The notes under the pieces are model-generated. The model was not told the DNA's origin. It worked only from the letters and a program-made list of their open reading frames with translations, and ran no database searches. From Vibrio tapetis subsp. tapetis (GTDB lineage Bacteria > Pseudomonadota > Gammaproteobacteria > Enterobacterales > Vibrionaceae): a stretch of DNA of 64,000 nucleotides. This document shows positions 36,568 through 47,558 of this stretch, in pieces. The position numbers and the translations under genes were made by a program. Each line of letters begins with the position of its first letter. Position 1 is the stretch's first letter. The DNA lies in NCBI RefSeq assembly GCF_900233005.1, contig NZ_LT960612.1, forward strand, positions 744,001 through 808,000, given 5' to 3'.

Positions 36568-37134
36568 ATGTCAGAGCAAGAAATGATGCACGATAATCCT
36601 GCAGATGAAATTGAGTCAGAAGAATACGAAGTGGAAGCGTTGGCGGTTGAGGTCTCAACTCAGCCAATAGAGCTGTATAAAGTATTGAAGATTGCCAACG
36701 CCGTTAGCGGTGGTGGTGAGGCCAAGTTCGCTATCGCAGAAGGTTACGTGGCGGTCAATGGAGAACTAGAGCAGCGCAAACGTTGTAAACTCTACGATGG
36801 TGATGTCGTTGAATTTAACCAAGAATTCTACGTGGTGATTTATCAGCCAGAATCTGAATCGTCATTTGAAATGTCAGATGCTGCCACTGAGTATGAAGTG
36901 GGTGATGATAGCTCTGTGTTTGAACCAGTAAATGCACAGAATGAACACGGCAACGACATCGGTAGTAAGGCAAATAAGTCTCGGTCTTCAAGCGGTAAAG
37001 CGGCAAAGAACAAAAAATTGGACGATAAAAAAGCGAACGCAAAGAAAAAATCAGCGAAGAAATCTAAAAATAATGAAAAGAAAGAACCCATCGTCCGTGA
37101 CCAGAATACTGGCCGGGGGGGGATTTCGTTCTAG
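36568..37134 (+). CDS. S4-domain RNA-binding protein with basic tail
   Basis: 188 residues. An acidic N-terminus is followed by an S4/YbcJ-like domain (about 30-95): ELYKVLKIANAVSGGGEAKFAIAEGYVAVNGELEQRKRCKLYDGDVVEF. The tail from about 130 is very rich in lysine and serine (KAAKNKKLDDKKANAKKKSAKKSKNN), disordered and probably RNA-binding. E. coli YbcJ is only about 70 residues, so both extensions are lineage-specific. A ribosome- or rRNA-related role is inferred from the domain. Confidence 0.85.
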   Translation: MSEQEMMHDNPADEIESEEYEVEALAVEVSTQPIELYKVLKIANAVSGGGEAKFAIAEGYVAVNGELEQRKRCKLYDGDVVEFNQEFYVVIYQPESESSFEMSDAATEYEVGDDSSVFEPVNAQNEHGNDIGSKANKSRSSSGKAAKNKKLDDKKANAKKKSAKKSKNNEKKEPIVRDQNTGRGGISF

Positions 37135-37417
37135 TTTACTTTTTAAAATAGGATGACTTTAAATTATTGATAACTTGAATATTATGTTGTTCTTGTTGTA
37201 TCAAACTACTTCAAACATGGGCTAGATTCTACCTAACAGCGTCGAACTAGCCATGCTTTATCTCATCTACGCCCTGTTATTCATACGTGCAATACATCAC
37301 TGTGGGGGGAGTTACTCACCTTCGGGCTATTTATAATGTAGTCAATGCTTCGTCGCTATTGAGAGCACTCGCTCACCAAACACGTTGCAACTTATCATTT
37401 GAATTTGGATACAAGAT
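37135..37417. other. Interval before the amylase gene, no gene seen
   Basis: No open frame of interest, hairpin terminator or recognisable operator was found in this interval. It presumably carries the promoter of the amylase gene, which has only a weak ribosome site (ACAAGAT) before its ATG. Confidence 0.3.
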
Positions 37418-38779
37418 ATGAATTTGCATAAGTCAGACTGTCACGAAAACAGTAATGTTATTTTACATGCATTTGATTGGGCCTACTCTCAAGTAGCTGA
37501 AAGAGCCGAGACAATCCGTCGCTTAGGTTACAAAACAGTGTTGGTTTCCCCACCAATGAAATCGTTCACCTCTTCAAATGGCACCCAGTGGTGGCAACGT
37601 TATCAGCCACAAGATTATCGAGTGATTGACAATCAGCTTGGTAATACGAAAGATTTTGTCCATATGGTGGATACGCTCAAACAACATGGACTTTGGGTTT
37701 ATGTTGATGTTGTATTTAATCATATGGCGAACGAATCAAGTACTCGCTTAGACCTGCAGTACCCAAGCCAGAAAGATATGCTCAATTACTAAAATAATGC
37801 CGAAGAATACGCAGAGCTTACTTTGTTTGGTGATTTATCAAGCCCTTTATTTGATGAAAAAGATTTCGTTGAAGCGTTCGGTATTACAGATTGGAAAGAT
37901 AAATGGGAAGTTCAAAACGGTCGTATTAGTGCTGGTGATCATGATCCAGGGTTGCCAACCTTACGAGACAGTGAGCATGTAGTTCTTCAACAAAAGAGTT
38001 ACCTAAAGGCTTTGAAAGAGCTAGGTGTACGTGGGTTTAGGATCGATGCTGCGAAACACATGACGCTGGAGCACCTGGCAAAAGTATGGGTACCTGAGAT
38101 CACACAGGGAATGCATATTTTTGGAGAAATCATTACTGATGGAGGGGCAACTAAAGAAGAATATGAACTCTTTTTACAGCCTTACCTTGAGCAGACCAGA
38201 CTCGCCGCTTATGATTTTCCGTTATTTAGCACCATATTCAACGCATTTAGCAAAACGGGTTCATTAGAATATCTCGTTGACCCATTTTCGCTCGGACAAG
38301 CGCTATCAAACCCAAGAGCCATTACCTTTACAACCACTCATGATATTCCTAATAACGACGTATTTGTAGAGCATGTGATGGATGAGGACATGGAATGGCT
38401 GGCGCTTGCCTATGTCATTGGGCGTGATGGTGGTGTGCCGTTGATTTATGCTGATCTGGATACCAGTGGTATCACGAATAAGGCCGGCGAACCAAGGTGG
38501 CAAGACATGTGGTGTCACCCAAAAATGGCACATTTGCTTCAGTTCCATAACGCAGTACATGGCGAGCCGATGACGATAGTTGAAAGTAGTAAAGATCATT
38601 TAGTTATCGGACGTGGAAGTAAAGGGACTGTCATCATTAATAAAGGGAAAAAGAAAAGCAGCTTTACGCTCAATCGTCCAAGTGGAACTGAGCTAGTCAC
38701 ATCAGTTTCGATCATAGAGGACGCCAACAAGATTGATGTTGTTGTGGCGAGCGCCTCTTTTGCACTGATCCTGCATTAA
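37418..38779 (+). pseudogene. GH13 alpha-amylase-type glycosidase interrupted by an in-frame TAA
   Basis: Both parts are in the same frame and are separated only by TAA at 37790-37792 (…MLNY stop NNAEEYAELTLFGDLS). The N-terminal part has VILHAFDWAY, the QPQDYRVID and VYVDVVFNHM motif I. The C-terminal part has GFRIDAAKHM with the nucleophile Asp, IFGEIITDG with the acid/base Glu, and FTTTHDIPNND with the third acid. No signal peptide is seen. A single base change would restore about 453 residues. A restart at 37823 could not give an active enzyme because motif I would be lost. Intact relatives hydrolyse alpha-1,4-glucans. Confidence 0.85.
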
Positions 38780-38836
38780 TTATCTAGATAATCATTAAAC
38801 GTCTATTAATCATCAACTCACCCATCTTTATGCTAC

Positions 38837-38877
38837 TTAGACCATACGTCTGACGTCATTAACAGGCTATGGTCTAA
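38837..38877. repeat. Long-loop inverted repeat after the amylase gene
   Basis: TTAGACCATA (38837-38846) and TATGGTCTAA (38868-38877) are perfect complements around a 21-base loop with GACGTC inside. It could act as a terminator for the amylase gene or as a binding site; T-runs are absent. The rest of the gap 38780-39095 shows nothing else. Confidence 0.5.
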
Positions 38878-39095
38878 TTAATTGTCATTTATAAATAGAG
38901 CGTAATGCCTTAATAACGTTACAAAAAATATTATTTTATAAAAATACGATCAAAATCACAGTACACAAGCCAACAATTCTGTACCAGACTCTCTCTATAA
39001 TGAACAAAAAACAGCCTAAAGCCACTCCATTTATATTCGGAAGAGCTAATAAATAAAGGTTGAATGCGCAGAGTGGAATGAGTGAGGGGAATGGG

Positions 39096-41408
39096 ATGAA
39101 AATAGCGACGAAAATTATTGCGGCTTGCGCATTGCTGTGCGCATTAGGGGTGATAGTCAGTGGGGCATTTGTTGCGTGGCGGGCCTCCAATTTATCCGAA
39201 CAAGCTTTATATGAACGAGCGTCTAGCCAGCTTATCTCGATACGAGAGATGAAAAAGGCTGAAATTGTGCGTTATTTTGGTGCCATAGAAGACCAAATAA
39301 GAACGCTCGCGGCCACTCCTTCCACTCAAGATGCTCTTCATCAATTCACCGAAAGTTATGCCAATTACCCTTTGAACATGGTGTCAGATTCGGACGTAGG
39401 TAAGCTTAAGACCTATTATTCAAGTCAATTTGGGCAAACCTATCGCAGCAGTAATTCTGGCTCTTCAGCAGATGAACTATCTCGTTTTAACCGCTTAGAT
39501 GACATCGGCCGAGCCATTCAGGCTCGCTATATAGGCGTGAATCCTAACGGATTAGGGAATAAGCATAAGCTTGATAGTGATCAGTTGGGCAATGATTACG
39601 ATCGTGCTCATAACGTGTATCACCCATCGCTTCGTGAATTCTTAGAATCTTTTGGTTATTACGACATCTTCATGGTCGATAATGATGGCAATGTTGTGTA
39701 TTCCGTTTTTAAAGAGCTCGATTTTGCCACCAACTTGAATTCGGGTGCTTACAGTAATAGTGGGCTTGGCAAGGCATTTCAAGGATCCAGTCAACAATCT
39801 AAAGGACATGTATCTTTAATCGATTTTGAACCGTATTTTCCTTCTTATGAAGCCGCTGCCTCTTTCATGTCGACCCCTGTCTACCAAGGAAGCCAGCGGA
39901 TCGGAGTGTTGATTTTCCAAATGCCGATTGATGCCATTAACGCCATCATGACCAATAATAAGAAGTGGAAAGAAGCAGGTTTAGGCAGCAGCGGTGAAAC
40001 TTACCTTGTTGGTCAAGATACCTTATTACGTAGTCAGTCTCGTTTTTTACTGCAAGATAAAGCGGCCTATTTGAAGGCGTTACAAGAGGCCGGTGTGAGT
40101 AAGGTGACCATAGATCAAATCGACAGTAAAGACAGCGCTATTGGTCGTCAGCCTATTGATACAACAGGTAGCCGAGCGGCATTAAATGGCCAAACCGGAA
40201 TCGATGTAATCCAAGATTATCGAGGGGTCGCAGTGTTGTCAGCGTTTGCTCCCATTAAGATTGCGGGATTAAGCTGGGGTTTATTGAGTGAAATTGATAA
40301 AGATGAAGCATTAGAAGACGTAGCAAGCTTAAATCAGGCCGTTTTCATGAGTGTGGCGTTAAGTAGCGTACTTTTAGTTTCGTTAGCAGGTTTTGCCGCT
40401 TACTTTGTTGGAGCAAGTATTGCGAGGCCAATCAAACTCGCCACAAGCAAAGTCGGTTTAATCAGCTAAAACAACGATTTAACGGCACGACTTGAAGTGG
40501 TAGGTAAAGACGAAATGGCGGAGTTATCCACGTCGCTAAATGAATTGTTCTCAAAACTGCAGTTGATCATCGGTGATTTTGCCAAAGCTACCAATTCGCT
40601 GAATCAAAACAGCAATCAAATAGCATCTAGCATGAGCGATACTAGAAGTGCGATCACGGAGCAGCACAGTATGTCGGATGCGGCAGCAACCGCGGTGAAT
40701 GAAATGAGTGCATCGGTGTCTGAGGTTGCGCAGTTTGCAAGTAAAGCGGCCGACTATGTGAGTGAAGCGAATGAAACTGGTGAAAAAAGTCGAACTGCCG
40801 CACGCGAGTTGGCCGGAGAAATGTCTCACTTGACTGACCAAATGGGAAGTGCAAATGAAGCGATAGAAAGGTTGTTGGTAGAAAGTAACTCGATCGGAGA
40901 AGTTCTGGATGTGATTCAGTCTATTGCTGAGCAAACCAATCTGCTGGCGCTCAATGCTGCCATTGAAGCTGCCAGAGCGGGTGAGCAAGGGCGAGGCTTT
41001 GCTGTGGTTGCAGATGAGGTTCGTTCATTGGCTGGCAGAACTCAGTCTTCAACAGAGGAGATCAGAGCGAAAATTGAAGGGCTTCAAAGAGAAACCAAAG
41101 CGGTTGTTGAAGGCATTGGCAATGCCAATCAATCGGTTGAAAAGGGCACAGTAAGCTGTAAATTGAACTTGGAAATGTTGGATCAAATCACATCCATGTT
41201 GGTTGAATTGAACGACATGAACACCCAAATAGCAACGGCGGCAACGGAGCAATCAGCGGTTACTGATGACATTAGTTCAAGCATAACCACGATTGCTGAT
41301 GCATCTATGCAAGTGAATACACAAACCAACGAGATAGATAGCATTGTACTGAGTTTGTCGGGACAAGCTGGTGAACTTAACAGCAAAGTTGCTCAGTTCA
41401 AATATTAG
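39096..41408 (+). pseudogene. Methyl-accepting chemotaxis protein interrupted by an in-frame TAA in HAMP
   Basis: Start chosen at the ATG at 39096, behind GAGGGG. An N-terminal TM is followed by a large periplasmic sensor (about 45-425) of a double-Cache/helical type with TYLVGQDTLLRSQSRFL, a second TM (AVFMSVALSSVLLVSLAGFAAYFVG), and HAMP ending SKVGLIS. Then TAA (40467-40469) is followed in the same frame by [19 protein letters not shown], the rest of HAMP, and a complete signalling tip ([45 protein letters not shown]). CAA to TAA would explain it, since ISQNNDLT is the usual sequence. A cytoplasmic fragment could be made from a restart, but without sensor. Confidence 0.85.
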
Positions 41409-41500
41409 TTATGTAGATGAATGAGAATCAACGCTAATGGTTTTCAGATCTATCAATTTGTTCTACCATTCAAATAGTGGAATTGATGTCACATTTTAGG

Positions 41501-41539
41501 CCGTGCTATGAAAGTATTTCTTGTTAGCACGGTCTTGTT
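41501..41539 (+). terminator. Terminator after the interrupted MCP
   Basis: CCGTGCTA (41501-41508) pairs with TAGCACGG (41525-41532), followed by TCTTGTTTTC. It lies just upstream of the solute-binding GGDEF gene. Confidence 0.65.
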
Positions 41540-41566
41540 TTCTTTTTGGTGTAGTGAAGGCAACGT

Positions 41567-43725
41567 TTGATAAAGCCCGTCCAATTATTGTATTTCCAAT
41601 GTTTTCTTATTCTGGTATTAGCCCCCTTTTGTGTACGTGGCGTGGAACTGACTAACGAGGAGCAAGCCTTTGTTGACGTTAACCCTATTTGGCGCGTGCA
41701 CGTAGATAATGCATGGCCCCCTTATAGTTATAAAGAGTTCGGTCAAACCAAAGGTTATACGGTTGAATTGCTGCTTTTGATTGCTCAAAAAGTAGGGGTT
41801 AAAATTGAATTTGTAGAAGGCGGTCCATGGCGTACATCGGCTAAACTGCTTACTCAAGGTAAAGTCGACCTATCAACGTATCTTGCCAATACCCAGCAAA
41901 CTCAATCGTTCGCACAATTCAACCAACTCCCGCTTGTTACTATGGAAAGCGGTATGGTTACGGGATCATCAACTCTTGATGGACTTGGTTTTGATTCCAG
42001 TGACGGTATTTTTGCTGTTGTCACCGGTTCCCATGAAGCGGAAATCTTGGCTAAGTATTACCCAGCAAAGCGGCTCATGTTAGTTGAAGACACTTTGCAT
42101 ATGTTAGATGCCGTCGTCAGTGGCGAGGCGATAGCTGGGGTGGGAAATCAAAGGGTCATCCAGTATTTTGTCAATAACCTTATTTCTACGCGATTAAAAG
42201 TGACCACTCTCGGAGACAAAGCGCATCTAGGTGCAACATATTGGCACCTAGCAGCAAAAAAAGATTGGCCACTTTTAACGGGTATTTTCGACAAAGCACT
42301 CAAGGATGTACCCAATCAGCGCTTGTTGGAACTTCAACAAAAATGGCTTGAATTAGCGAATTCGCCGAATGTAGACGTTTTGGATTTAAACGCACAAGAG
42401 CGTCTGTATCTGAATAATAAGCGAGTGCTTCGTTATTGTTCTCACCCAGATTTAATGCCAGTCGAAGGGCAAGAGAACAAAGCTTCTATTGGTATAACGG
42501 GCGATTACCTAACTTACTTTGCTCAGAGCTTAGGGGTGAAGTTGCAGCTTGTAACGGCTCAATCTTGGGCAGAGGCGCAATTTAAATTTAAAATGGGTGA
42601 CTGTGATTTTTTGTCTTTATCGGCGCCAAGAAAATTTCGTTTAAGCTATGCTGAGTACACTAAGCCTTATTTGTCATTGTTATTCACCAAAAAACGCCTT
42701 ATGCCGCCAATTTAGAATCACTCGGCGGGCGCAGTATTGGGTTTACTTTTGGTAATCCTTTAGGTGAGTCACTTAAATCACGTTATCCATCGATTAATTT
42801 TGTTGAGGTGGCTTCTGTGACTGAAGGGTTAGAGAAAGTGCGAGACAGTTATCTATTTGGTTATGTTGGAGCACTTCCAATTTTGACCTATGAATTGCAG
42901 CATAACTTTCCGAATTTACTGGTGGGGACTCAGTTATCTGACAACTTCCTACTCGGTGCGGCGGTGAGAAAAGATGAACCTTTATTAGCCTCTATTTTCA
43001 ATAAAGCCATCGACAAAATGGACGTAAAATTACATACCTCGATCATGTCAGCTTGGGCCCCTGTTAGCTATCGACCGGTTATTGATCATCGTTTGGTGTG
43101 GGCCGTGTTGGTGGTTGCGTTAATCATTGTGAGTTCAATTGGTTACAGCTACTACATATTGAAAAAGAAATTCGCGAAGCTAAAGTCGCTCTCGACCATG
43201 GATAGGCTTACAGGGCTGTACAATCGACACACTATAGACATGGTATTGGCCGAGCAAGTTTCGCAATACCGATTTAGCAAAAAACCGTTTAGCATCATCT
43301 TGGGTGATGTTGACCACTTTAAATTGTTTAATGACCGTTATGGACATATTTTAGGCGACCAAGTACTTAAAGAGGTGGCGTTTGCCTTTAGTTGTCACGC
43401 GAGCACTTTAGACCTAGTTGGTCGATGGGGTGGAGAAGAGTTCATTATCATTTGCCCGGGTAAAACCGAGTCTCATGCCACTGAGTTGGCTGAATCTTTG
43501 AGGAAGAAGCTGGCTACCATCGAACATAAAGATGTGGGGAGTGTGACCTGTAGTTTCGGCGTGGCAGAGTATCAACCTAAGCACACGACGATTGACGTGA
43601 TGCAATGTGCTGATCGTTCGTTGTATTTTTCCAAGCGAAAGGGACGAAATGCGGTGACGAGTTTCACTGAGTACGCTCGGGAAGAGTCAAACATTGAAGT
43701 AAACCCTAAAGAGCCAAGTGTGTGA
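41567..43725 (+). pseudogene. Periplasmic solute-binding (BvgS-like) GGDEF protein, frameshifted
   Basis: The start is a TTG with GAAGG upstream. A signal peptide (LYFQCFLILVLAPFCVRG) is followed by one complete SBP_bac_3-type domain (WRVHVDNAWPPYSYKEFGQTKGYTVELL) and a second (RVLRYCSHPDLMPVEG). Within that second domain, in an A6 run near 42690, the frame is lost; seven A would continue as TKKTPYAANLESLGGRSIGFTFGNPLGE. The second part (to 43725) has the end of the domain, a TM (LVWAVLVVALIIVSSIGYSYYIL) and a GGDEF domain with DRLTGLYNRHTID, GDVDHFKLFNDRYGH and GGEEF. Intact, it would make c-di-GMP in response to an amino acid or similar ligand. It lies just before a CodB paralog. Confidence 0.85.
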
Positions 43726-43770
43726 TGGTCGTTCTTGTGAAAACAGAGCTATCTTTGGTGAGGGTTCGAT

Positions 43771-44994
43771 ATGATACTTGATGAGAACTACAGTTTAAGG
43801 CCAGTCCCCCATTACGCCCGAAGAAAGAGTATTTCGTTAGCTTTTGTATTAATGGGATTGACGCTATTTTCTGCCAGTATGGTGACCGGTGGAGAGGTCT
43901 TTAACGGGTTAGAGAGCCGTGATTTTCTTTATGTTGTATTAACCGGAAACTTGATTCTCGGCATTTATACGTCAATCTTGGGCTACATTGGCTGCACAAC
44001 GGGCTTGTCTACTCACCTATTAACCCATTTTTCGTTCGGTTCTAAAGGCTCCTGGCTGCCTTCTGTGTTGTTGGGAGGGACGCAAGTAGGGTGGTTTGGC
44101 GTTGGCGTCGCCATGTTTGCCATTCCTGTCAATAGCACCATAGGGGTTGATATTGAGTGGGTGATATTACTGTCTGGATTTTTGATGGTGATAACGGCCT
44201 ATTTCGGCATTAGCTCCCTGATATTTCTTTCTACGATTGCGGTTCCTGCCATTTTATTAATTGGTGGGTATTCTGTGTTTGTAGAAGCAAAAAGTATCCG
44301 CTGGGATGACATTACGCTGACGACTAAACCAACCTTAGACTATTCCAATGCTCTTGCTATGGTGATTGGTACTTTTATCAGTGCGGGGACATTAACGGCG
44401 GACTTCACTCGTTTTTGCCGAGGTAAAAAACGAGTTATTGTGATTACTATGTTGGCCTTTTTTGTGGGTAACTCCCTCATGTTTGCTTTTGGTGCCGTGG
44501 GTGTAATCTCGGTCGGGTATGCCGATGTATTTGACGTGCTGCTCGCTCAAGGTTTGATGATCCCGGCTATTGTGTTACTTGGATTGAATATTTGGACAAC
44601 CAATGATAATGCACTGTACGTTTCCGGGTTAGGATTCGCTAACGTAACAGGGCGATCCAGTCAGTATATTTCTATGATTAACGGTATCGTTGGGACGTTA
44701 TTTGCACTATGGATGTATAACCACTTTATTGAGTGGTTAAATTTTCTTTCTTTGGCCATTCCTCCGATCGGTGCGGTTATTATTGCGGATTATATGCAAA
44801 ATCGTCAGCGTTATCATGACTACAGTGAGTTAGAATTCCAGTCGGTTAATTGGCCGGGGATTTATGCTGTTGTGATGGGGATTTTAGCGGGGGTCTTCCT
44901 GCCGGGTATCGTACCGCTTAACGCTGTAATCGGTTCCCTGGTGGCTTATCTTTTACTTAATCGGCCGCTTAATCGAACAAAACGACATGAGTAA
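43771..44994 (+). CDS. Second cytosine permease-family (NCS1) transporter
   Basis: 407 residues, about twelve TMs, close to the CodB at 13424: SLRPVPHYARRKSISLAFVLMGLTLFSASMVTGG, FGSKGSWLPSVLLGGTQVGWFGVGVAMFAIP, LNIWTTNDNALYVSGLGFANVTG and IPPIGAVIIADYMQNRQRY. The cytosine-binding region (TTNDNALY) is retained. No deaminase is adjacent, and no PurR-like site was seen upstream. It starts behind GAGGGTTCG, 46 bases after the broken ligand-sensing GGDEF gene, so its substrate may differ from cytosine. Confidence 0.88.
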   Translation: MILDENYSLRPVPHYARRKSISLAFVLMGLTLFSASMVTGGEVFNGLESRDFLYVVLTGNLILGIYTSILGYIGCTTGLSTHLLTHFSFGSKGSWLPSVLLGGTQVGWFGVGVAMFAIPVNSTIGVDIEWVILLSGFLMVITAYFGISSLIFLSTIAVPAILLIGGYSVFVEAKSIRWDDITLTTKPTLDYSNALAMVIGTFISAGTLTADFTRFCRGKKRVIVITMLAFFVGNSLMFAFGAVGVISVGYADVFDVLLAQGLMIPAIVLLGLNIWTTNDNALYVSGLGFANVTGRSSQYISMINGIVGTLFALWMYNHFIEWLNFLSLAIPPIGAVIIADYMQNRQRYHDYSELEFQSVNWPGIYAVVMGILAGVFLPGIVPLNAVIGSLVAYLLLNRPLNRTKRHE

Positions 44995-45012
44995 TATTAT
45001 GTGAGTGATATG

Positions 45013-45048
45013 AAAAATCCCAGCGGTATAACCCGGCTGGGATTTTTT
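45013..45048 (+). terminator. Terminator after the CodB paralog
   Basis: AAAAATCCCAGC pairs with GCTGGGATTTTTT (45036-45048), symmetric enough to serve both strands between this gene and the convergent MCP gene. Confidence 0.85.
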
Positions 45049-45078
45049 GTGTTAAGGCGCTTTATGCCATTTTACTTT

Positions 45079-45124
45079 AGAAGTTAAAGCTCTAATAAAA
45101 AAGAAGTTAACGCTCTAATAAAAA
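45079..45124. repeat. 23-base tandem direct repeat
   Basis: Two adjoining copies of AGAAGTTAAAGCTCTAATAA plus AAA (the second has AACG in place of AAAG), period 23, in the gap between converging genes. Function unknown. Confidence 0.75.
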
Positions 45125-45167
45125 TCGCATTAACATAAAGAGGGCTCGCCTCCACCTTCACTTATTG

Positions 45168-47045
45168 CTACACAATAAACTTGCTCATCACGCTTTCTTG
45201 ATCTCGAACGTGTTGTAGCTGGAGTGTCATTGCGTCGTTAGCTGAGTCAGCTGAGTCTGCAACTTGTACTGATAAATCCTTAATATTGATGGTGTTGTTG
45301 TTAATCTCTTCCGCTACCAAGCTTTGCTCTTCTGCGGCAGAAGCTATCTGAATGTTCATATCACTGATCTGTTGAATGGCTTCACGGATACGTTCAATCG
45401 CTTGATTGGCTTCTTCTGCTTGGGTGACGGTTTCATCGGCGGTTTCTTTACTTTGCCCCATGGCACTGGCAACCGCAGAGGCACCTGATTGCAACTGTTC
45501 TATCATGTTGCGGATTTCAGTCGTCGATTCTTGAGTACGTTGTGCAAGAGTACGAACTTCATCGGCTACGACAGCAAAGCCTCGACCAGATTCACCGGCA
45601 CGGGCTGCCTCGATGGCGGCATTAAGTGCAAGGAGGTTCGTTTGGTCTGCAATATCATTAATTACTTTCAAGATGGTTTCGATGTTGGCCGTCGCAGTTT
45701 CTAACTGTTTCACTTCTTCTACGGCTTGATCGATGCGCTCTGAAAGTGCGCTGATGGCTTGAGTCGTATGATTAAATACTCTGCTGCCATCTTCCGTTGC
45801 GGTATCCGCATCTTTTGCAGCACTTGCTGCGCCTTGTGCGTTACCTGCAACATCCGACGAGGTGGTCGCCATTTCATGCATCGCGGTGGCGAGCTGTTCA
45901 AGCTCTTGCATTTGTGTCGCCATTGCGCTGGCAGAGTGTTTCGCGCCGTCTGCAGTTTTCTCTGTTACCGACATAATTTCTTGGCTGAGCTCTTTCGTTC
46001 GGCTAATACGTTCCTGCAGAGTTTCTGCAAAGGTATTAAATCCTTGAGCCAACTCGGCAAACTCTGGATCGGTATTAGTATCCAATCGTTTAGTGAGATC
46101 TCCTTGACCAGAAGCCACATCTTGAATCGCTTGATTGAGGCTTTGGAGTGGCGCCATTAGGGTGCGAATCAAGAGTTGAAGTGCGAAAACAGAGACAATC
46201 AGCGCAATCAGTGCGTACACGATGGAGCTGTTTCGTAAATCATCCACTGCGGCATAAGCGATGGTTTCATCAAGCATCACACCTACATACCAATCTTCGC
46301 CAGGTATTTTAGAGAAGTCGGTCGCGAAGACTTGATCATTGATGTCCACTTCTTGAGTCGTTTCTTTAATGCTGACGTTTGGTAAGAACTCCGTCATAGG
46401 CTTGCCGTTCATTTTCGCATCAGGGTGCGCAATGATGGTGCCGTCACCAGCAACAATGAAGAGGTAACCTGCATCAAATAAGTTAACTTTGTTTACGATG
46501 GTGGCAAGGCCTGCAAGGCTTACATCGTAGAAGATGGCACCGGTAAATTTGCCGTTATCTTTTACCGGTTCCGCAATAGAAACCAAAATCTCATTGGTCG
46601 CTGAGTCGGCGTAAGGCGCAGTAATTATTAATTTCCCTGCATTTTTGGCATCTTTATACCATGGGCGTACCCTTGGATCCCATGTTGGGCCTGGATTCCA
46701 GCTTGGGTCGTTACTCACATGAGAGCCATCACTTTCTATACCCAATCCTGCAAGCAAGAAAGAATCTTTGACGATTTTCTGACTAATAATATCTTCAATA
46801 TTGTCTGTATTGCCATCAACATAGGCGTCTTCGATTAGGCTTGTCGCATAGGCTGCGATGTCTTTTTTACCTTTTAAGTCAGCAGATACGGTATTTCGAA
46901 CCCCATCTACGATTTCACTAACACTAGAACTCACTTGCCTTTCAAGTTCACTCTTCATCGCAAAATACTGCTGAGTGGTTAGAAGAGTTAATATTAGCAA
47001 CAATAGCAAGGAGGATGCGGCAACTATCTTATGGCGAAATCTCAT
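45168..47045 (-). CDS. Methyl-accepting chemotaxis protein with dCache sensor
   Basis: 625 residues. TM1 at about 8-28. A double-Cache periplasmic domain (30-275) carries [34 protein letters not shown], the W-x-DPR-x-RPWY...Y-x-D pattern of amino-acid-type dCache receptors. TM2 ([21 protein letters not shown]), HAMP ([24 protein letters not shown]) and the signalling domain with [47 protein letters not shown] follow. It is intact, unlike the MCP at 39096. It has no adjacent che genes and would feed into the main chemotaxis array. Ligand class (amino acid) is inferred from the motif. Confidence 0.92.
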   Translation of the reverse strand: MRFRHKIVAASSLLLLLILTLLTTQQYFAMKSELERQVSSSVSEIVDGVRNTVSADLKGKKDIAAYATSLIEDAYVDGNTDNIEDIISQKIVKDSFLLAGLGIESDGSHVSNDPSWNPGPTWDPRVRPWYKDAKNAGKLIITAPYADSATNEILVSIAEPVKDNGKFTGAIFYDVSLAGLATIVNKVNLFDAGYLFIVAGDGTIIAHPDAKMNGKPMTEFLPNVSIKETTQEVDINDQVFATDFSKIPGEDWYVGVMLDETIAYAAVDDLRNSSIVYALIALIVSVFALQLLIRTLMAPLQSLNQAIQDVASGQGDLTKRLDTNTDPEFAELAQGFNTFAETLQERISRTKELSQEIMSVTEKTADGAKHSASAMATQMQELEQLATAMHEMATTSSDVAGNAQGAASAAKDADTATEDGSRVFNHTTQAISALSERIDQAVEEVKQLETATANIETILKVINDIADQTNLLALNAAIEAARAGESGRGFAVVADEVRTLAQRTQESTTEIRNMIEQLQSGASAVASAMGQSKETADETVTQAEEANQAIERIREAIQQISDMNIQIASAAEEQSLVAEEINNNTINIKDLSVQVADSADSANDAMTLQLQHVRDQESVMSKFIV

Positions 47046-47558
47046 GGTCTTCCTTTAACCTCTTGTTAGAAGTTTTAATAATTGATATGTCAAAAATTAT
47101 GGTTCAATTTAAGACATTTTTCCTGTAATTAAAGCCGTGATTTTAGTCTTATTGTTTTAACCACTTTATAAGCAGTATAGATGGGGTATCGGTTGTTGAT
47201 AACGATACTTGAGTTTTTTGTTAGTAAATTGTGATGGTTAAATCGATTTTACATCATCTTGCGCAATCGATTTCTTACCTCAGAGGCAAGCTGAGCCGTA
47301 GGGGCGAAACGAGTCAATAATCAAGTTGAAGCTTTATTTGGTGACGAAACGGAGTACATTGTCACGTTGATGGCTGAGCTTTAGATTATTAGTAGACATG
47401 TAAATAGTCGAATATGTTACTTGGCGCGCGGAAATAGTGTATTTATTCAGTTGTATGCCGCTTTGTCTGGTTGTTTTTCGTTAAAAAGGTGAATAATTCG
47501 GTGATTTTTGCTTTACTGTAGTTATGTTATATATTCGTCATCGCTCAAGGAGGAGAGA
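47046..47558. other. Gene-free interval between MCP and GNAT gene
   Basis: No supported gene in about 510 bases. An AT-rich part next to the MCP probably holds its promoter. I see no clear riboswitch, tRNA or terminator. Confidence 0.35.

Noticed and set aside
37797..37982. Alternative-frame reading right after the amylase stop
   Set aside because: The true continuation is in the original frame with GH13 motifs; this one is a shadow.
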